NCBI GenBank assembly: GCA_963556145.1
Contig: OY744461.1
Location: forward strand, 7,326,891-7,390,890
Direction: 5' to 3'
Source: Hygrocybe punicea
Lineage: Eukaryota > Basidiomycota > Agaricomycetes > Agaricales > Hygrophoraceae
Length of the DNA stretch: 64,000 nt
A program made the position numbers and the translations under genes. Numbering within the stretch: position 1 is the first letter of the stretch; each line of letters opens with the position of its first letter. Shown here one piece after another: positions 9,763-21,077 of this stretch. The notes under the pieces were generated by a model. That model ran no database searches and was not told the origin of the DNA. It saw nothing but the letters and a program-made list of their open reading frames with translations.

Positions 9763-12401
9763 ATGTCAGCTATCTCAATTGGCTTGGCCTTTATGGACGA
9801 GTTCGCTTTGCTGGAAGGGACTTCCAAGTTTCCGCCAAGAATACGCACCTCGTCGGTGAAATCAAGCAGCTCTCCGAAGCAGTCGAAATTGTCGCTAGAA
9901 TTATTCTCTCTGTCAGAATCTGGCCAACCCCAAATTCTTTCGCCAACACCACGCAGACACCTGCTCGAAACGTCTGAGAGCCAGCGTTGGCTTCGGACCC
10001 CACCCCTCTCCCCTCTCTCGTCTCGTGCAGTGTCTCCGGTCACTCCGAACCCCAATCAACAAGCATCGTGGCCAAGACGCCGTGACGCACAAAGCAGACT
10101 CCTCAGTTTCAGTTCTCTCACGGAGCTGGAGAAGCCGACCAGCTTTTCGCCGACTTCCCATCATGCCAAGAGCGCCGAAGAGAGCACGGACGGAGAAGCC
10201 GGGATGGGAAAACGGTGGATAAGGTGGATGCATAGACAGGGTATGAAGGGTTGGGTAGTCCCCGGCGCCATTGTCGCGTCAACGTGGATAAAATGGTGTC
10301 TTGGCCTCGGGTCGTATTCTGGTTGGTCTTTTTTTTCAGTGAACTTGTGGCTCCGCACGTTACTCTAACGAGCTGCTCAGGACAGGGCACACCCCCCATG
10401 TTTGGTGATTATGAGGCGCAGCGTCACTGGATGGAATTGACCGTTCACCTTCCTATCCACAAGTGGTATACACACGATCTGCTATACTGGGGACTCGATT
10501 ACCCACCACTAACGGCATACGTTTCATACTTGTGTGGCCTCGTGTGCGTTCTCCGACGTTGATCATTGCTTCCTTCGTGGATTAACCCCCAGAGCCTGAT
10601 GATAGCGGCGCGCAGATCGATCCTTCGTGGTTTGCTTTGGATAAATCTCGTGGTGTAGAGAGCGCCGAGAGCAAAACATTCATGCGAGCTACGGTACTGT
10701 TGCTTGACGTGCTCATTTACGTGCCAGCGCTATTCATGTTTGTGCGCACATGGCTTGGTAGCCGTTCCAGACGAACTCAGGTATTCTTTTTGTTTATTGT
10801 TATCATTACTACGTTCGTTGAGCTTTGAAAAACGAAATGCACAGAATCTAGCTTTGCTGACATTGCTTCTTCAACCATCATTATTGCTGATCGACTTTGG
10901 ACATTTTCAGTACAACTCGGTTATGCTTGGTGTGTCTTTTTTTTCGCTGGATTGTTTGTGTGCTGATCGGTTCGTCACCAGCTTTGACGCTGCTTGCAAT
11001 TAACTTCTTTGCGATCGGACGAGATCTCCTTGGCGCTGTTTGTTTTGTGCTAAGTCTTGGCTTTAAGCAAATGGCACTTTATTACTCGCCCGCCATAGGT
11101 TCATACTTGTTGGGCAAGTGCTTTTATCTCGGTCCTACACAAGGGTAAGTTACAAATATATCAATTCTCTCGTGTAATCAACAGCTCATACAAATTTCTT
11201 TCCAGATCCCGCTTGTTTATACGGCTGGCCTTCGTCACCGTTCTCACATTCCTCATCCTTTTCCTGCCTTTCCTTCCACCTTTTGCCCCTCACACTGCCA
11301 TCTTTGATCCAATAACCCGCATATTTCCTTTCAATCGCGGTCTTTTCGAAGATAAAGTCGCGAATTTCTGGTGTGCCTCTGATGTTGTGTTCAAATGGAG
11401 GAACAGGGCATCACGGTCCGCACTTGTCAAGCTTTCTGCAGGCCTCACAGCTCTCGGCTTCTTGCCAGGCGTGGTTGTGCTTATCCAAGGCGGGATAAAG
11501 ATGCGGACAAGACGGAAGGATACTCGGCTGAACACTTGTCTGGCTCATACACCGACCCTGCCCCTGTTACCCTACGCTCTCCTCACTGCTTCGATGTCGT
11601 TCTTCATGTTCTCTTTCCAGGTGCATGAGAAGACAATACTGTTACCATTGTTGCCGATAAACCTCCTTCTGTCAGGTTCCTCGCCCGACTCTACTTTATT
11701 TGCATGGGGTGCACTTGCCAATAATGTTGCGGTCTTCAGGTTGGTGAAATTCTTGTTCCAGTCTCTCTCTCTCTCTCTCTCCCGCTCTTCTGTATGATAC
11801 CAACAAACACACACATACCCTTAGCATGTGGCCTCTCCTGAAGCGTGATGGGTTGGCCCTGCAATACATCGCTACATTGCTGTTGTGGAACAGATTGATC
11901 GGTTACAATCCCTTTCGACTGCACGAAAAATCCTTTGTTCGACTATTATCTCTTGTGAGTTGTCCCACCCAACCTGTGCCAACTTTTGTCTCCTTTCTAT
12001 TAATTGCAACCTTGTTTCAGATGGTTTACGCGGCAGGTTTGTTCCTGCACATTGTTGAACTGGTTTTCGCCCCTCCTGCTCGATATCCGGATATCTTCCC
12101 AATACTCAATGTGCTTGTGAGTGCCCCCGTGTTTGGTCTGGTCTGGCTGTGGAGCATCAAATGTTCGGTGGAGGTATCATGGGCCCTTGGTGGGCCAGGT
12201 TCAGCTTTGCGAAGTTCTGCCAGACAGCAGCCAGCAGCAGCAGCAACCAATGGTGGGCTAGAGAAGGACGCACCGATTGCAGGTGGCAGTACTACAGGTG
12301 TGAGTGTGGGCGTTGGCGTTGGCCGTCAGGAAGAAAGCGATCGGATTCTTGCCAGTTCGGATCATGCACAGAAGCGGCGGAGGGTGCCATTTGGAGCATA
12401 G
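9763..12401 (+). CDS. ALG6: Dolichyl-P-Glc:Man9GlcNAc2-PP-dolichol alpha-1,3-glucosyltransferase (ALG6)
   Basis: ALG6 adds the first glucose to the lipid-linked oligosaccharide in the ER lumen during N-glycan precursor assembly. Eight exons (9763-10321, 10381-10541, 10616-10780, 10845-10929, 10982-11144, 11206-11739, 11825-11954, 12021-12401) sum to 2178 nt, giving 725 residues. The diagnostic stretch [20 protein letters not shown] is followed by [46 protein letters not shown] and [18 protein letters not shown]. Multiple hydrophobic segments fit a GT-C polytopic enzyme. The N-terminus carries about 150 Ser/Pro-rich residues before GKRWIRWMH, longer than yeast Alg6; the start could instead be the internal Met. 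The C-terminal 60 residues are low complexity and end in a basic tail. Confidence 0.92.
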
Positions 12402-12700
12402 AGTAAATCTGGATGGCGGTCAGCGATTTGCTGACAGCTTCACTGTAATTATAGTTTGTTCGCGGCTTGGTTGGGGGCAAATACTGTTTGAAAACATCCA
12501 ACAGACACTAATATTGGGCTGAGTATTGATAATGATAATACATGCCCAACGTAATAATCGTCGTATTGTATATGTAATGACAGTTAGCAGTCCAGTTTGA
12601 CGAAGACGGCGTATACAGGTGTTACAGAACGGGGAAGTCTCGAGGTGGTAATGATGATAGTTAACTTTACATATGGACCGAAAGATTACTGTGGTAGGAT

Positions 12701-13912
12701 CTAAACCGAATCGACGGACTTCCTCCGCTGAGTTCGGTTTAGACCTAGCATCGAGCTCGGGGTCTGAGCTTGCAAGCCGGTGTTATGGGGTTTGAACTGC
12801 AACCGGCTGCTCGAGAGAGCCGCCGATTTTGGAAGCTCGATTTCAGGCGAAAACGAAAGTGTGGTGTGGTGTGCCAAAGAGAGTGATGGAGGTGAATTGC
12901 TGATTTGCAAGAGAAGAGAGGCTGCCGACTCATCTTCAGGCGTCCGCTGCGGTGAAATTGGGAAATACATTTCAGAAGAGGTGAGAGGCGGGGCTCGAGA
13001 CCCGAATGTAGAGGCGGTTTCGCGGGAACTCGAAGGCAGATCGAGCGTGAGGATTGGCGGGATTTGAGTTGTTTTGACAGGATCGACGGGTGTTGAGGAA
13101 GGAGGGGAAGGGAGGTGGTAGATGTTCCTGTCGGGGTATCGAGATGATGGAGTAGGGTGGAAGGTGGAGGAAGGGAGCCACGAGGAAATGGACGGTAAGC
13201 GACCAACTTCTGGATGATCGGAGGTGGGAGAACCACCTCCGTCGTCAGCTTGCCTGGTCGACGTCTCGTTCGACGAAGAGCATGTGTTTCCACCGTGTTT
13301 AGGACACACTCGATCCGCTTCCATGACCCTCACCTTCTCGACCAGGTCTTGCACAAAAGCCACTGTCCTCACCAAAATCTCCAACTTGTATTCCTTCTCT
13401 TTGTCGTCCTTCTTGTTTCCTTTGACCTTCTTCTTTCCCGCACGGCTCTCGTCCATTTTATCCCCGTCATCTTCTGTAGGCCTTTTCTTGGTCGACTCGT
13501 GGCGGTCGACGTCATCACCGTCGTCGTGATTCTGGCCGTAATCGACGGGAACGATGGCTCTAAGCATAGCAAGGGCATCATTAATCTTTGTCCGCCTAAC
13601 TTTCTCGATCATGGAATGATTGAGCTTTCGCTGCGCCTCGCGAGCAGCACGGGAAGTGGATTTCCGACCACGCTTAGGTGCGCCTTCAGAAGCAGCAGCA
13701 GCCGGGATTGATACCTCGCCGCCGGTTGCGTGAGACGAGACTATGATTGAGGAAGCTGTATTTCCATTGTCGTGCCCTCGTGGTTGCAGCTTGAGAAGAG
13801 AGTCTGGATGAGGGAGATGTGGCGTTGATTCCGGAGATCGAGGTCGTTTTGCCCGTCGGGAGGGATTGCAACTTGCGGCATAGAGCTGGGTGTCCTTGTG
13901 AGGGATGCTCAT
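12701..13912 (-). CDS. bHLH transcription factor with an extended loop, 403 aa
   Basis: A single open exon encodes a basic helix-loop-helix regulator. The basic region and helix 1 (residues about 92-120) read LNHSMIEKVRRTKINDALAM, with His99, Glu103 and Arg107 in the H-E-R positions that contact E-box CACGTG-type sites. Helix 2 (about 173-198) reads YKLEILVRTVAFVQDLVEKV. Between them is a charged loop of about 50 residues (Asp/Glu, then Lys-rich), far longer than the usual 5-20. The rest is Ser/Pro-rich and unstructured. Long-loop bHLH proteins occur in fungi, for example in the Pho4/NUC-1 group, but I do not assign an orthologue. Upstream DNA contains a perfect CACGTG (14151-14156), so autoregulation is possible. 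Confidence 0.85.
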   Translation of the reverse strand: MSIPHKDTQLYAASCNPSRRAKRPRSPESTPHLPHPDSLLKLQPRGHDNGNTASSIIVSSHATGGEVSIPAAAASEGAPKRGRKSTSRAAREAQRKLNHSMIEKVRRTKINDALAMLRAIVPVDYGQNHDDGDDVDRHESTKKRPTEDDGDKMDESRAGKKKVKGNKKDDKEKEYKLEILVRTVAFVQDLVEKVRVMEADRVCPKHGGNTCSSSNETSTRQADDGGGSPTSDHPEVGRLPSISSWLPSSTFHPTPSSRYPDRNIYHLPSPPSSTPVDPVKTTQIPPILTLDLPSSSRETASTFGSRAPPLTSSEMYFPISPQRTPEDESAASLLLQISNSPPSLSLAHHTTLSFSPEIELPKSAALSSSRLQFKPHNTGLQAQTPSSMLGLNRTQRRKSVDSV

Positions 13913-14135
13913 GGCGAACGATTGTCGGGGGGGTGTACGGTTGTACGAGGAGTTACGAACGCAAGTTGTAGGTATTTATATAATAAAGAGGTAGGATGAT
14001 GGTAAGATTTGGGCAGTTGACACGCCCTGCTCAAATTCATTGGGGTCGTGTGCTCAGGGAACGTGCCCAGGCAAGGGCGGTGAGCTCGATTCTTGGACTC
14101 GGACGCACACGACCATGGATCTTGTGCAGTGGCTG

Positions 14136-14156
14136 ATTGGCCACTTGACACACGTG
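14136..14156. promoter_or_regulatory. CCAAT box (reverse) and CACGTG E-box upstream of the bHLH gene
   Basis: ATTGG at 14136-14140 is a CCAAT box on the minus strand. The palindrome CACGTG is at 14151-14156. Both lie about 225-245 bp upstream of the bHLH start codon and just past the stop of the MYND gene. The E-box matches the half-sites expected for an H-E-R type bHLH. Binding is an inference. Confidence 0.35.
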
Positions 14157-14228
14157 CCAGTGTCAAACTTACACTAACAAAAAAGTTAGAATTTCCCGTG
14201 TTGTACAAATACACAAGATGATGTAGCC

Positions 14229-15195
14229 TTAAGCTTTCTTGACACACTTGGATTTGTGTTCTCTTAACAAGAAGCAGTCCCAGTAAGTCTCGGTCCCCGA
14301 AAGAAGTAAATCATGCAACGCACTTCCAATCAGCTTTTTGACACACTGTGCCGCAGTCTGAAATATTCAATATTCAATAGTTGAGTTAAGAATCGGATGG
14401 GCGAGAGATATCAACAAACTCACAACGAATGGTCTTGCACAAGCTGCAGCGCATCAGCTTGACATCTCGTTTCCCGCACTTGCCACACACGTCCGTAGCA
14501 AACGCGATAGACGTTTCAGCAGTGATTTCACCCGTCTTGTCGATCCTGGCTTGCGGCACCGGCAGATCCACGACTTCCCTCCTCTGATGCCCATCCCCAC
14601 CTACCATCGCCTCATGCACCATATCGTTCCGCACCAGGTGCTCCAGGTTATCCTTTGCATTCTGCAATTCAATGTAGACCCACCTCTCAAGCCCGACCGT
14701 GTCGCGGGCGAACACGGTGAACGGCTCGTGTGTGGCCGCAAGGTCGAGAACTTCTTTGTACCGCTTGGAAGCAGTCGCACGATCGTGCTTGTCCCATGCC
14801 ATCAGACCTAGCGTTAGACCACCCGTAATCTGCATTGCCATCAGGAGGACTTTCCCCCGGGAAGTCCTCTCCAGTCGCGCGTGCAGCTTGGACGTACTGC
14901 CGGGTCGGAAAGAGTCGAGGAGTTTGTACGCTTCTGGGTGTGTTTCGGCAGTGAATGACATGTTGGGGTCGCGGAAGAAGCCCACAAAGTTGCGCCAAAT
15001 GGCGCCGAGCGTCTCGCGTGGGTAATCGTCTGGTATTGTGGATGGGAGGAAGGCAGCTTGGGTCTTTGCGGTGGGGAGTTCATCGCGGAGGATCTTCCTG
15101 ATAGACTTGATGTACCCGTCAAAAGCCTCCTCAACCTTTCCTTGGGAGTAGAAGGTTTCAGCGCGTTGGAAGAGCGCAAAGCCTGACATGTGCAT
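14229..15195 (-). CDS. MYND-type zinc finger protein, 279 aa
   Basis: Three exons (15195-14424, 14357-14324, 14262-14229) sum to 840 nt. The two tiny 3' exons of 34 nt are supported because only their splicing completes the C-terminal MYND finger: CGKCGKRDVKLMRCSLCKT, then RYCGTVCQKADWKEHKSKC and a short basic tail. This gives all seven Cys and the His of the Zn-binding pattern. The N-terminal 220 residues are helical (FALFQRAETFYSQGKVEEAF, resembling a TPR/MIT-like hairpin) and otherwise unassigned. MYND fingers bind proline-rich partner peptides; the partner here is unknown. The ATG at 15195 or 15189 lies directly at the edge of a large transposon, so the native promoter is now about 13.3 kb away beyond 28540. 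It may be silenced or driven from the element. Confidence 0.8.
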
Positions 15196-15258
15196 CAGGA
15201 AATGGGGTTCGGTCTTATCCCGCCTTAGTCAGCTCTTAGTCAGCACTTAGCTGTCTTA

Positions 15259-15266
15259 GAGCGTCT
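15259..15266. repeat. Left target-site duplication of the KDZ element (GAGCGTCT)
   Basis: GAGCGTCT here is repeated directly at 26893-26900, immediately outside the other end of the long inverted repeats. Eight base pairs is the duplication length known for Zisupton/KDZ insertions. Confidence 0.8.
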
Positions 15267-16430
15267 CGGATAGGTAATACCTGACATGTCATATAAATGG
15301 TAGTGTACTTTCCCACAATCACGGTACGACAAACCGTTGAAAAGTGGTTCGACTGGCTGAGCCAGAGTTTTGTAAAACCATTGACCGTGGTCCGTGGTTG
15401 GCGATCCAATACTCACGATTTCCAAATCTCTATCTTGAGCACCTCACTTCACCATCTCGCCGCATTATGGTCTGTTATGCCTCTGAGGCGGCTAATCTGA
15501 TGGCCATGCTGACACCCAGTAAACGCAGACTCGATGGCATCCGCGAAAATCTGCCAGGCGATGGTTGTGACGAATTGTTGCAACTATGGTATGTAGCAAC
15601 TCCGAGGTGAGTGGATAGTGTGAGAACCATTGGAGCATGTATGAACTCGAAGGCTTTAGGTGTTTGTACAACCCTACAATGATGGTCCCATCTGACCGTT
15701 AAAGCATGAAACTTTGGGCACGGTTTGAGCAGACTTTCTCGCATAGAGATGGTTCATGGGAACTGCATGAGGTACGGTTTATCTGGACTCTGTCATCATC
15801 ACGGTGCACTGCGACTGTCCTCGTGGTCATGGTCACTGAAAACTGTCCTGTGCAGATACGTGGTCCCTCTGAACCATCGCTGGACAGTCTCACGCAACCA
15901 TGGTATTGTGATGGTCCTACGTAACTGTCGAGCCACTAAAATAATTGGGCACGGTTTTGGCAGACCTTACCGCATAGAGACGGTTCACAAGAACTGCAGG
16001 AAGCATGGTTTCCTCGGACCCTTAACCCGACGGTATGCGGCCACTGTCACCTGAAGCGATGGTTGCTGAAAACCGTTCTGGCAGATACACAGTCCCTCTG
16101 AACCATCGCTGGACAGTCTCACGCAACCATGGTTTTGTGATGGTCCTACGTAACTGTCGAGCCACTAAAATAATTGGGCACGGTTTCGGCAGACCTTACC
16201 GCATGGAGACGGTTCACGAGAACTGCAGGAAGCATGGTTTCCTCGGACCCTTATCCCGACGGTATGCGGCCACTGTCACCTGAAGCGATGGTTGCTGAAA
16301 ACCGTTCTGGCAGGTACACAGTCCCCCCGAACCATCACTGGGCGGTTTCACAAAACCATGGTGTGGCGATGGTCCCATCTGACCGTTGAAGGACAAAAAT
16401 AATTGGGCACGGTTTTGGCAGACTTTACAA
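15267..16430. repeat. Left terminal inverted repeat of the KDZ element with 229-bp subrepeats
   Basis: This arm is inverted and nearly identical to the arm at 25270-26892. It contains about two and a half tandem units of 229 bp; ATAATTGGGCACGGTTT recurs at 15941, 16170 and 16399. Units end with repeated AACCATGG/ACGGTT motifs in both orientations, as expected for transposase-binding sites. Short frames inside are translated repeat, not genes. Confidence 0.85.
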
Positions 16431-16497
16431 TGTAAGTATTACAGTTTCTTCAAATTCACGTAATCACAGTACCTGCATGGTGACAGATAGTTATGCG

Positions 16498-19400
16498 TTA
16501 CCTTTTACGGTCAATCCCTAACATCCTCCTGGTGATCATGCGGTTCCACACTGATATGAATGTCTTCGTGTAGAGTATGGCTCTCTGCTGCCCCATATAG
16601 CTCACAGATTTCCGAATTCTACTGATTCCTCCGTTCCCGCACTCTGCTGCACTAGAATTGATGTGTGATAGCCGTGGGTCGAGAGATGAGTATGTTGTTA
16701 AAAATGCCGCTGGCGCACATTTGGTATGACCTCCTGCATGGAATGCATCGATCACAAACAAGGTGTCGGCAAAAAAATCTGGCTCCCTGGTCAAACAATA
16801 AGGTCCTAGTGCGCAAGCGAAGTCGTAAATAACCCTTTTCGGAGCCGTCGGCCAACGTGTCACCATGGCGGAGAATACATCATTGCGTCCCTCACTTTGT
16901 GGAATGCAATGAAACCCATAGCAAATACTGTGCGTACACCAAGCACACATAATTCCTCCTGTCAGACGTTTCTGACCATATTTGGAATAGTACTTTGAAC
17001 ATTTGCCACCTCGTGGACCTTGTTTCTCTTGGTCATACCATAGATGAGGGTAAGCAGGTCGTTCACGAATTTTTGCCATGCTGTAACAACATCCTGTCTA
17101 CCTCAGCTCGCTAGTCAAAATGCTACATATTGTGCTTATGGTTTATAGTACTCACAGTTTCCCAATCATCTCTTCCTTCAATCGCAGTGATTTTGCCTAA
17201 TGGTACGTCATGCTCCAGTAGTCTGCTCAAGATGAATAACCCCCGTGCATGTATCCATTTACAGATATCCAGCAATGGTTGAGGGTATGGCTTTCCACGC
17301 TGAGCCTCCTCGTTCAGAACGTCGAATAGGACAGGAATAGCAATGAGCCGTGATGCATTATATGTGGTAGGAGTTTCGTTAAATATGCCCAGATCTGCCA
17401 ATGCTGGACGATTTGCCATCTGAAGAATTGATTCTTCTGCACATAACTGTTCTCATGCATCAGTTTTATTCAAGGCAGACCGTAAGCCTGCATACCTGGA
17501 GAAAGAGCCGACGATATGAGGCAGGAGGTTTGCGCTGACTTCGGTATGCATCCATGCCATAGTACCACCCAAACAATATCCCCAAGCCATCACTTAAAGC
17601 CGTCAATTTTTGGCCTGCATTGTCGACTTTACTCAAGTGGTCAAGTGCAACTGTGGCTGCTTGGGACTTTGCGTCCCCTTCTTGCATACCTTTACTCCCT
17701 CTGTCTCCTACACCATCACCACTGACAACCGTTTCCAGCCCCTTCTCCAAACCACCATCGGCCAACAAATCTGAAAGTATCGGGCTTGCTATGATTTTTC
17801 GCAACAAATCCCGGAGCGATCGATCTGTGAGTGCTTGCTGGCTATAGATATATCTGCGGTTGGAATGAATAGGTGAATCCTTCTCCGTCATTGTAGGTGG
17901 CTTCAATGATCCCAAGACGTGTTTTCGTCCAAAAGCCAGTGTTACACCATCCCATATAACATCGTCTGGGCTAGGTCCGCATTGAATGCATTGCATGTCG
18001 CTGTCAAACTGTTGAATTCGTACGTATGAAAACCAAGCTGATCGAAACAACTCCTCGCTCATAAAATCGTGACCACCATTCGCATAGCGGCGGGTTACCA
18101 CTGATACCCAAGCCACAAAAGGTGTCTCCGAAGTAGTAAAGGAACTTGTGTATTCATCCAGAAGCTCGTGAGTGAGCAGGATTTTATTGTTGTAGTTGAA
18201 AATGCCAGCTGCCCTGAGGTCAGGGCCAATGAAACGATGCTGGGTGACTGGGCAGGTATTGCATTGTTGTAACTGGATGTGAGTCTTCAGCGGCTCCACC
18301 AATGCAAAGACTATACAGCTCCATTCTATGCAGGCTTGTGTATCATCATACAGGGTGCGGCCACTGGTGCATGGACAAGATGATGACGCATCAAGACAAA
18401 TCAAGGGTGGTACTGCACGAATTGGACTTGATCGAGGGTACAAGCTTTTGTCGGAAGGTAACATTGCCCAAGCAGGAGGAAGTATTGGGAGGTGCGAAAT
18501 TGCTATCTCGCCCTGGGTGCCATTACGAACAGGGGCCGCTGAAGTATTACATTAGATCCAGAAATACAAGATAACGCTGGACCTACCAAGAATATCTCCC
18601 TCGGTGTTGTCTAGATGTTCTACACCTGCCTCATTGTTACCATGCAGCAGTTTCTGCAGGTGATTGCAAGCGACTTTGATGTGATTGCATGACCCTTGGC
18701 CATCTTTTGTGCATGACCACATTCCATCACCGTGGTTACTGCCTTCAAAACTAACAATTGCCCGGCTGCTTGTCTGTGTGCTATTTTGGCCTCCCACTGA
18801 AAATCGGTTCAGGAAGTTCCCACTCTCACGGGACTCACGCAAAAATAAGATCGCAGTTTTGTCTGGCCAAAGCCTTTAGATGCGTGTATCGCATAGAGCA
18901 TTACTTCCCACCTGTGAGTCTAAATGCGCCATCATCGGGAAACCTCTCCTCATGAAAGTCACGCAAGAACTGTTCGTGGACACATCCAAGACCCCCATTT
19001 GGACCCCCATTTGGACACAAGCATGCAATTGATAGTATATCCCCAATCATTGCAAAATGAAGATGATACCAGTGTTTCTGCAAACAAGTAATTTAAATCA
19101 CTTTGATCCTAAACAGTTTTACTCACCATCACTTGTTGCCTTCTCGAGTCCCATCCTTGGACTACACACAGCCTGGTGGAGATTTGGTAAAAACCAGCGC
19201 AATCTGCCAGGACATAATCCAGGTATATTCTATAGTTCTCGTCGTTGACTGTTGTGTCATGGCTGACCATTAGGTTACTGCTGGTCGGAGTATTATTACC
19301 AGCAGGTTCTGGTTCCATGTTGCTAATACTATTGCCACTCATAGGTGCCTCGAGGGGGCTGCTAGGTTGCAGATCAGATGTACACGCTGCTGTTTGCATC

Positions 19401-19555
19401 CTCTTTCTTTTATGTGAGCGTCGCCTAGTTGATACCTTGGTTGGGCTGACTGAATCCTGGCCATAGCAAGTAGGTGAATGTGCATAAAACCCACTATCAG
19501 GGGCATCTAGGAGTGGCGGAATCGTCAGAACCTCCGGTGAGGGTACGCGATACAT
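16498..19555 (-). CDS. KDZ transposase with cysteine clusters
   Basis: This multi-exon gene encodes about 1000 residues. In order: a Ser/Lys-rich N-terminus (from MYRVPSPEVL, with an RRRSHKRKR nuclear signal); a segment with HWYHLHFAMIGDILSIACLC; a Cys-rich SWIM-like cluster (WSCTKDGQGSCNHIKVACNH, then HLQKLL); a second cluster (CPCTSGRTLY, then LQQCNTCPVTQHRFIG and CIQCGPSPDDVIWDG); and the catalytic part with GGIMCAWCTHSICYGFHCIP, EGRNDVFSAMVTRW, KRVIYDFACALGPYC, FVIDAFHAGGHTKC and SSAAECGN. The YD-AC, D-FH--GH and E-C motifs match the RNase-H-fold core of Kyakuja-Dileera-Zisupton transposases, and the clusters match the CxC domains found with them. Exon borders are partly uncertain: clear junctions are QVM to KHWYH near 19110/19083, while others at 18.5-18.9 and 17.1-17.5 kb are estimated. 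Stop at 16498. Confidence 0.8.
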
Positions 19556-19790
19556 TACTCAAAAATGCACGTGGTCTTCTCAGCGCCACCCCAATTCCAG
19601 AACTCTACAACAATGATAAACATTGATTTTTCCATATTTTTTCTCATCTTCATCAACTGTCTGCCCGCCATGGGTAGAGCTATAGTTGCAAAAAGCCCCC
19701 GGAAGGCAAGTCAACCTCGCCATTGTCGTAGGTGCATGGGCCACCCACTTCTAACCCAGTGTATGCATACACTCATTGGAAAGGAATACC

Positions 19791-20351
19791 TCAAATCCGT
19801 GAGTTTGATGTCTTACTACTTGGGACTCTAAGTGATACAATATCTGAAGAAACCACCTGAATCTGCGAGTCTCCTACTTCCGGTAGCATCAAGATCTGAA
19901 CCCATGGAGCAAACGATGTCGCTGCCCCCCATTGACTTACAAGCTCAAGTCTCTGCCGATCCAATGGAGCAAACAATGTTGTTGCCCCCCATTGACTTAC
20001 GAGCTCAAGTCTCTGCCAATCCTCTGGGAAATGGCAGGAAAAACTTGTCTTCGGATGTATTTGGTTCTCCCAGTCCGGTTTGGACATGTCTTCTTTGCCG
20101 TCATACATATCTCTCATTTGAATATAGCATCGCAACATTGGAGACACCCAGGAGGAATTGAGGGACAGTTCTGACTCAGAAGAAGATGGTGAAACTGATG
20201 GGTTGCCGGGCATGCAATCCATTGCAGTGACCCCACCTGATAGCAATGGTGCTAACCGCCTGCGACCCTCAGCAACCAACGCCATATTTGGATTGGTTGA
20301 TGGTGCTGGAAAAGGCAATTTGTATTTTAGTGAGTCGCACCTCCAAATCAA
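19791..20351 (-). CDS. Possible passenger reading frame with an internal duplication, 186 aa
   Basis: An uninterrupted frame sits upstream of the transposase start on the same strand. It contains a duplicated stretch of about 20 residues (DRQRLELVSQWGA repeated) produced by a tandem repeat of about 60 bp at 19900-20025, and a Ser/Glu-rich part. The opposite strand is also open here, with an acidic DSSDSEEDGETDG segment, so the true coding strand is unclear. It may be an upstream exon of the transposase gene, a 5' part of the plus-strand gene at 20355, or non-coding. No family recognised. Confidence 0.25.
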   Translation of the reverse strand: MIWRCDSLKYKLPFPAPSTNPNMALVAEGRRRLAPLLSGGVTAMDCMPGNPSVSPSSSESELSLNSSWVSPMLRCYIQMRDMYDGKEDMSKPDWENQIHPKTSFSCHFPEDWQRLELVSQWGATTLFAPLDRQRLELVSQWGAATSFAPWVQILMLPEVGDSQIQVVSSDIVSLRVPSSKTSNSRI

Positions 20352-20354
20352 TCA

Positions 20355-20873
20355 TGATGCCAGCATTGACAACTTCATCAGATTTACCACGTACTCGACC
20401 ACTCAGACCCCCCATTAGTGACATTGCTAAGGCATCAAAACGATTCACAGTTCTCATTTCTGACATTGTGCGACGCGTATGTGTTCTATTTATATTCAGA
20501 TATACTTGTTTATGGTTTACTATAGTGTGAAGCTATCTCTATTGAAACGGGCTGCTGGTTGTATGTCGGCGCACAACACACGACGGCTACCTCTCCCCTC
20601 ACCCACTATGCCTCACCCAAGCTTTGGCGGGATGCAGTGGATGAGTTGAATAGCATTCATAACCAAATGAGCCAGACAACTGTTGCGCTTGTGGCTGCTC
20701 GTCGCAAGGAGGCCAAAGTTCTTGCTTTGAATTTGGCCTTGACGCAAGAACAACTAGTTGAAGCAACAAACGAGGCGGCAACTGCTCGGCAGGAACTTCT
20801 GGATCAGCAGGTGGTCTTGGTGGCAAAAGATGCCTTCATTGCTCAATTGCAAACAATCATTGCATCTAATTAA
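20355..20873 (+). CDS. Small coiled-coil passenger protein, about 155 aa
   Basis: Two exons join at GT-AG sites: SDIVRR at about 20478, then CEAISIETGCWLYVGAQH from about 20528. The C-terminal 80 residues form a continuous Ala/Leu/Glu-rich coiled coil (WRDAVDELNSIHNQMSQTTV through AFIAQLQTIIASN). Its style resembles the coiled-coil N-terminus of the larger passenger gene at 22.6-25.1 kb, which suggests partners or paralogues. The first exon could extend further upstream. No known family; it lies inside the KDZ element next to the transposase. Confidence 0.5.
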
Positions 20874-21077
20874 CCTTTTTTCACTTTCTTCAATGCTGTC
20901 GTATCTATAGGCTAGTATAGCAGATGTTTAGACCGTTTTTTACACTTGTCATACCCCAAAAAATATTTATGTAAATCACCGCTATATGGTTCATCGTTCA
21001 CGTGTGAGACCACCTTTGTTAATTTCCCAATCGGGTTCAAGTTACCATGTATAGAACCAGTCTCGACGTGATGTTGA

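Noticed and set aside
9753..10399. Minus-strand frames of 70-106 residues opposite the first ALG6 exon
   Set aside because: No motifs. The plus strand forms the N-terminus of ALG6 in phase with the glucosyltransferase domain.
13214..13711. 165-residue plus frame opposite the bHLH gene
   Set aside because: Antisense shadow of the conserved bHLH-coding strand.
15725..16389. Repeated frames of 70-110 residues in both KDZ arms
   Set aside because: The same translated 229-bp unit appears in each arm and on both strands. It is terminal repeat, not a gene.
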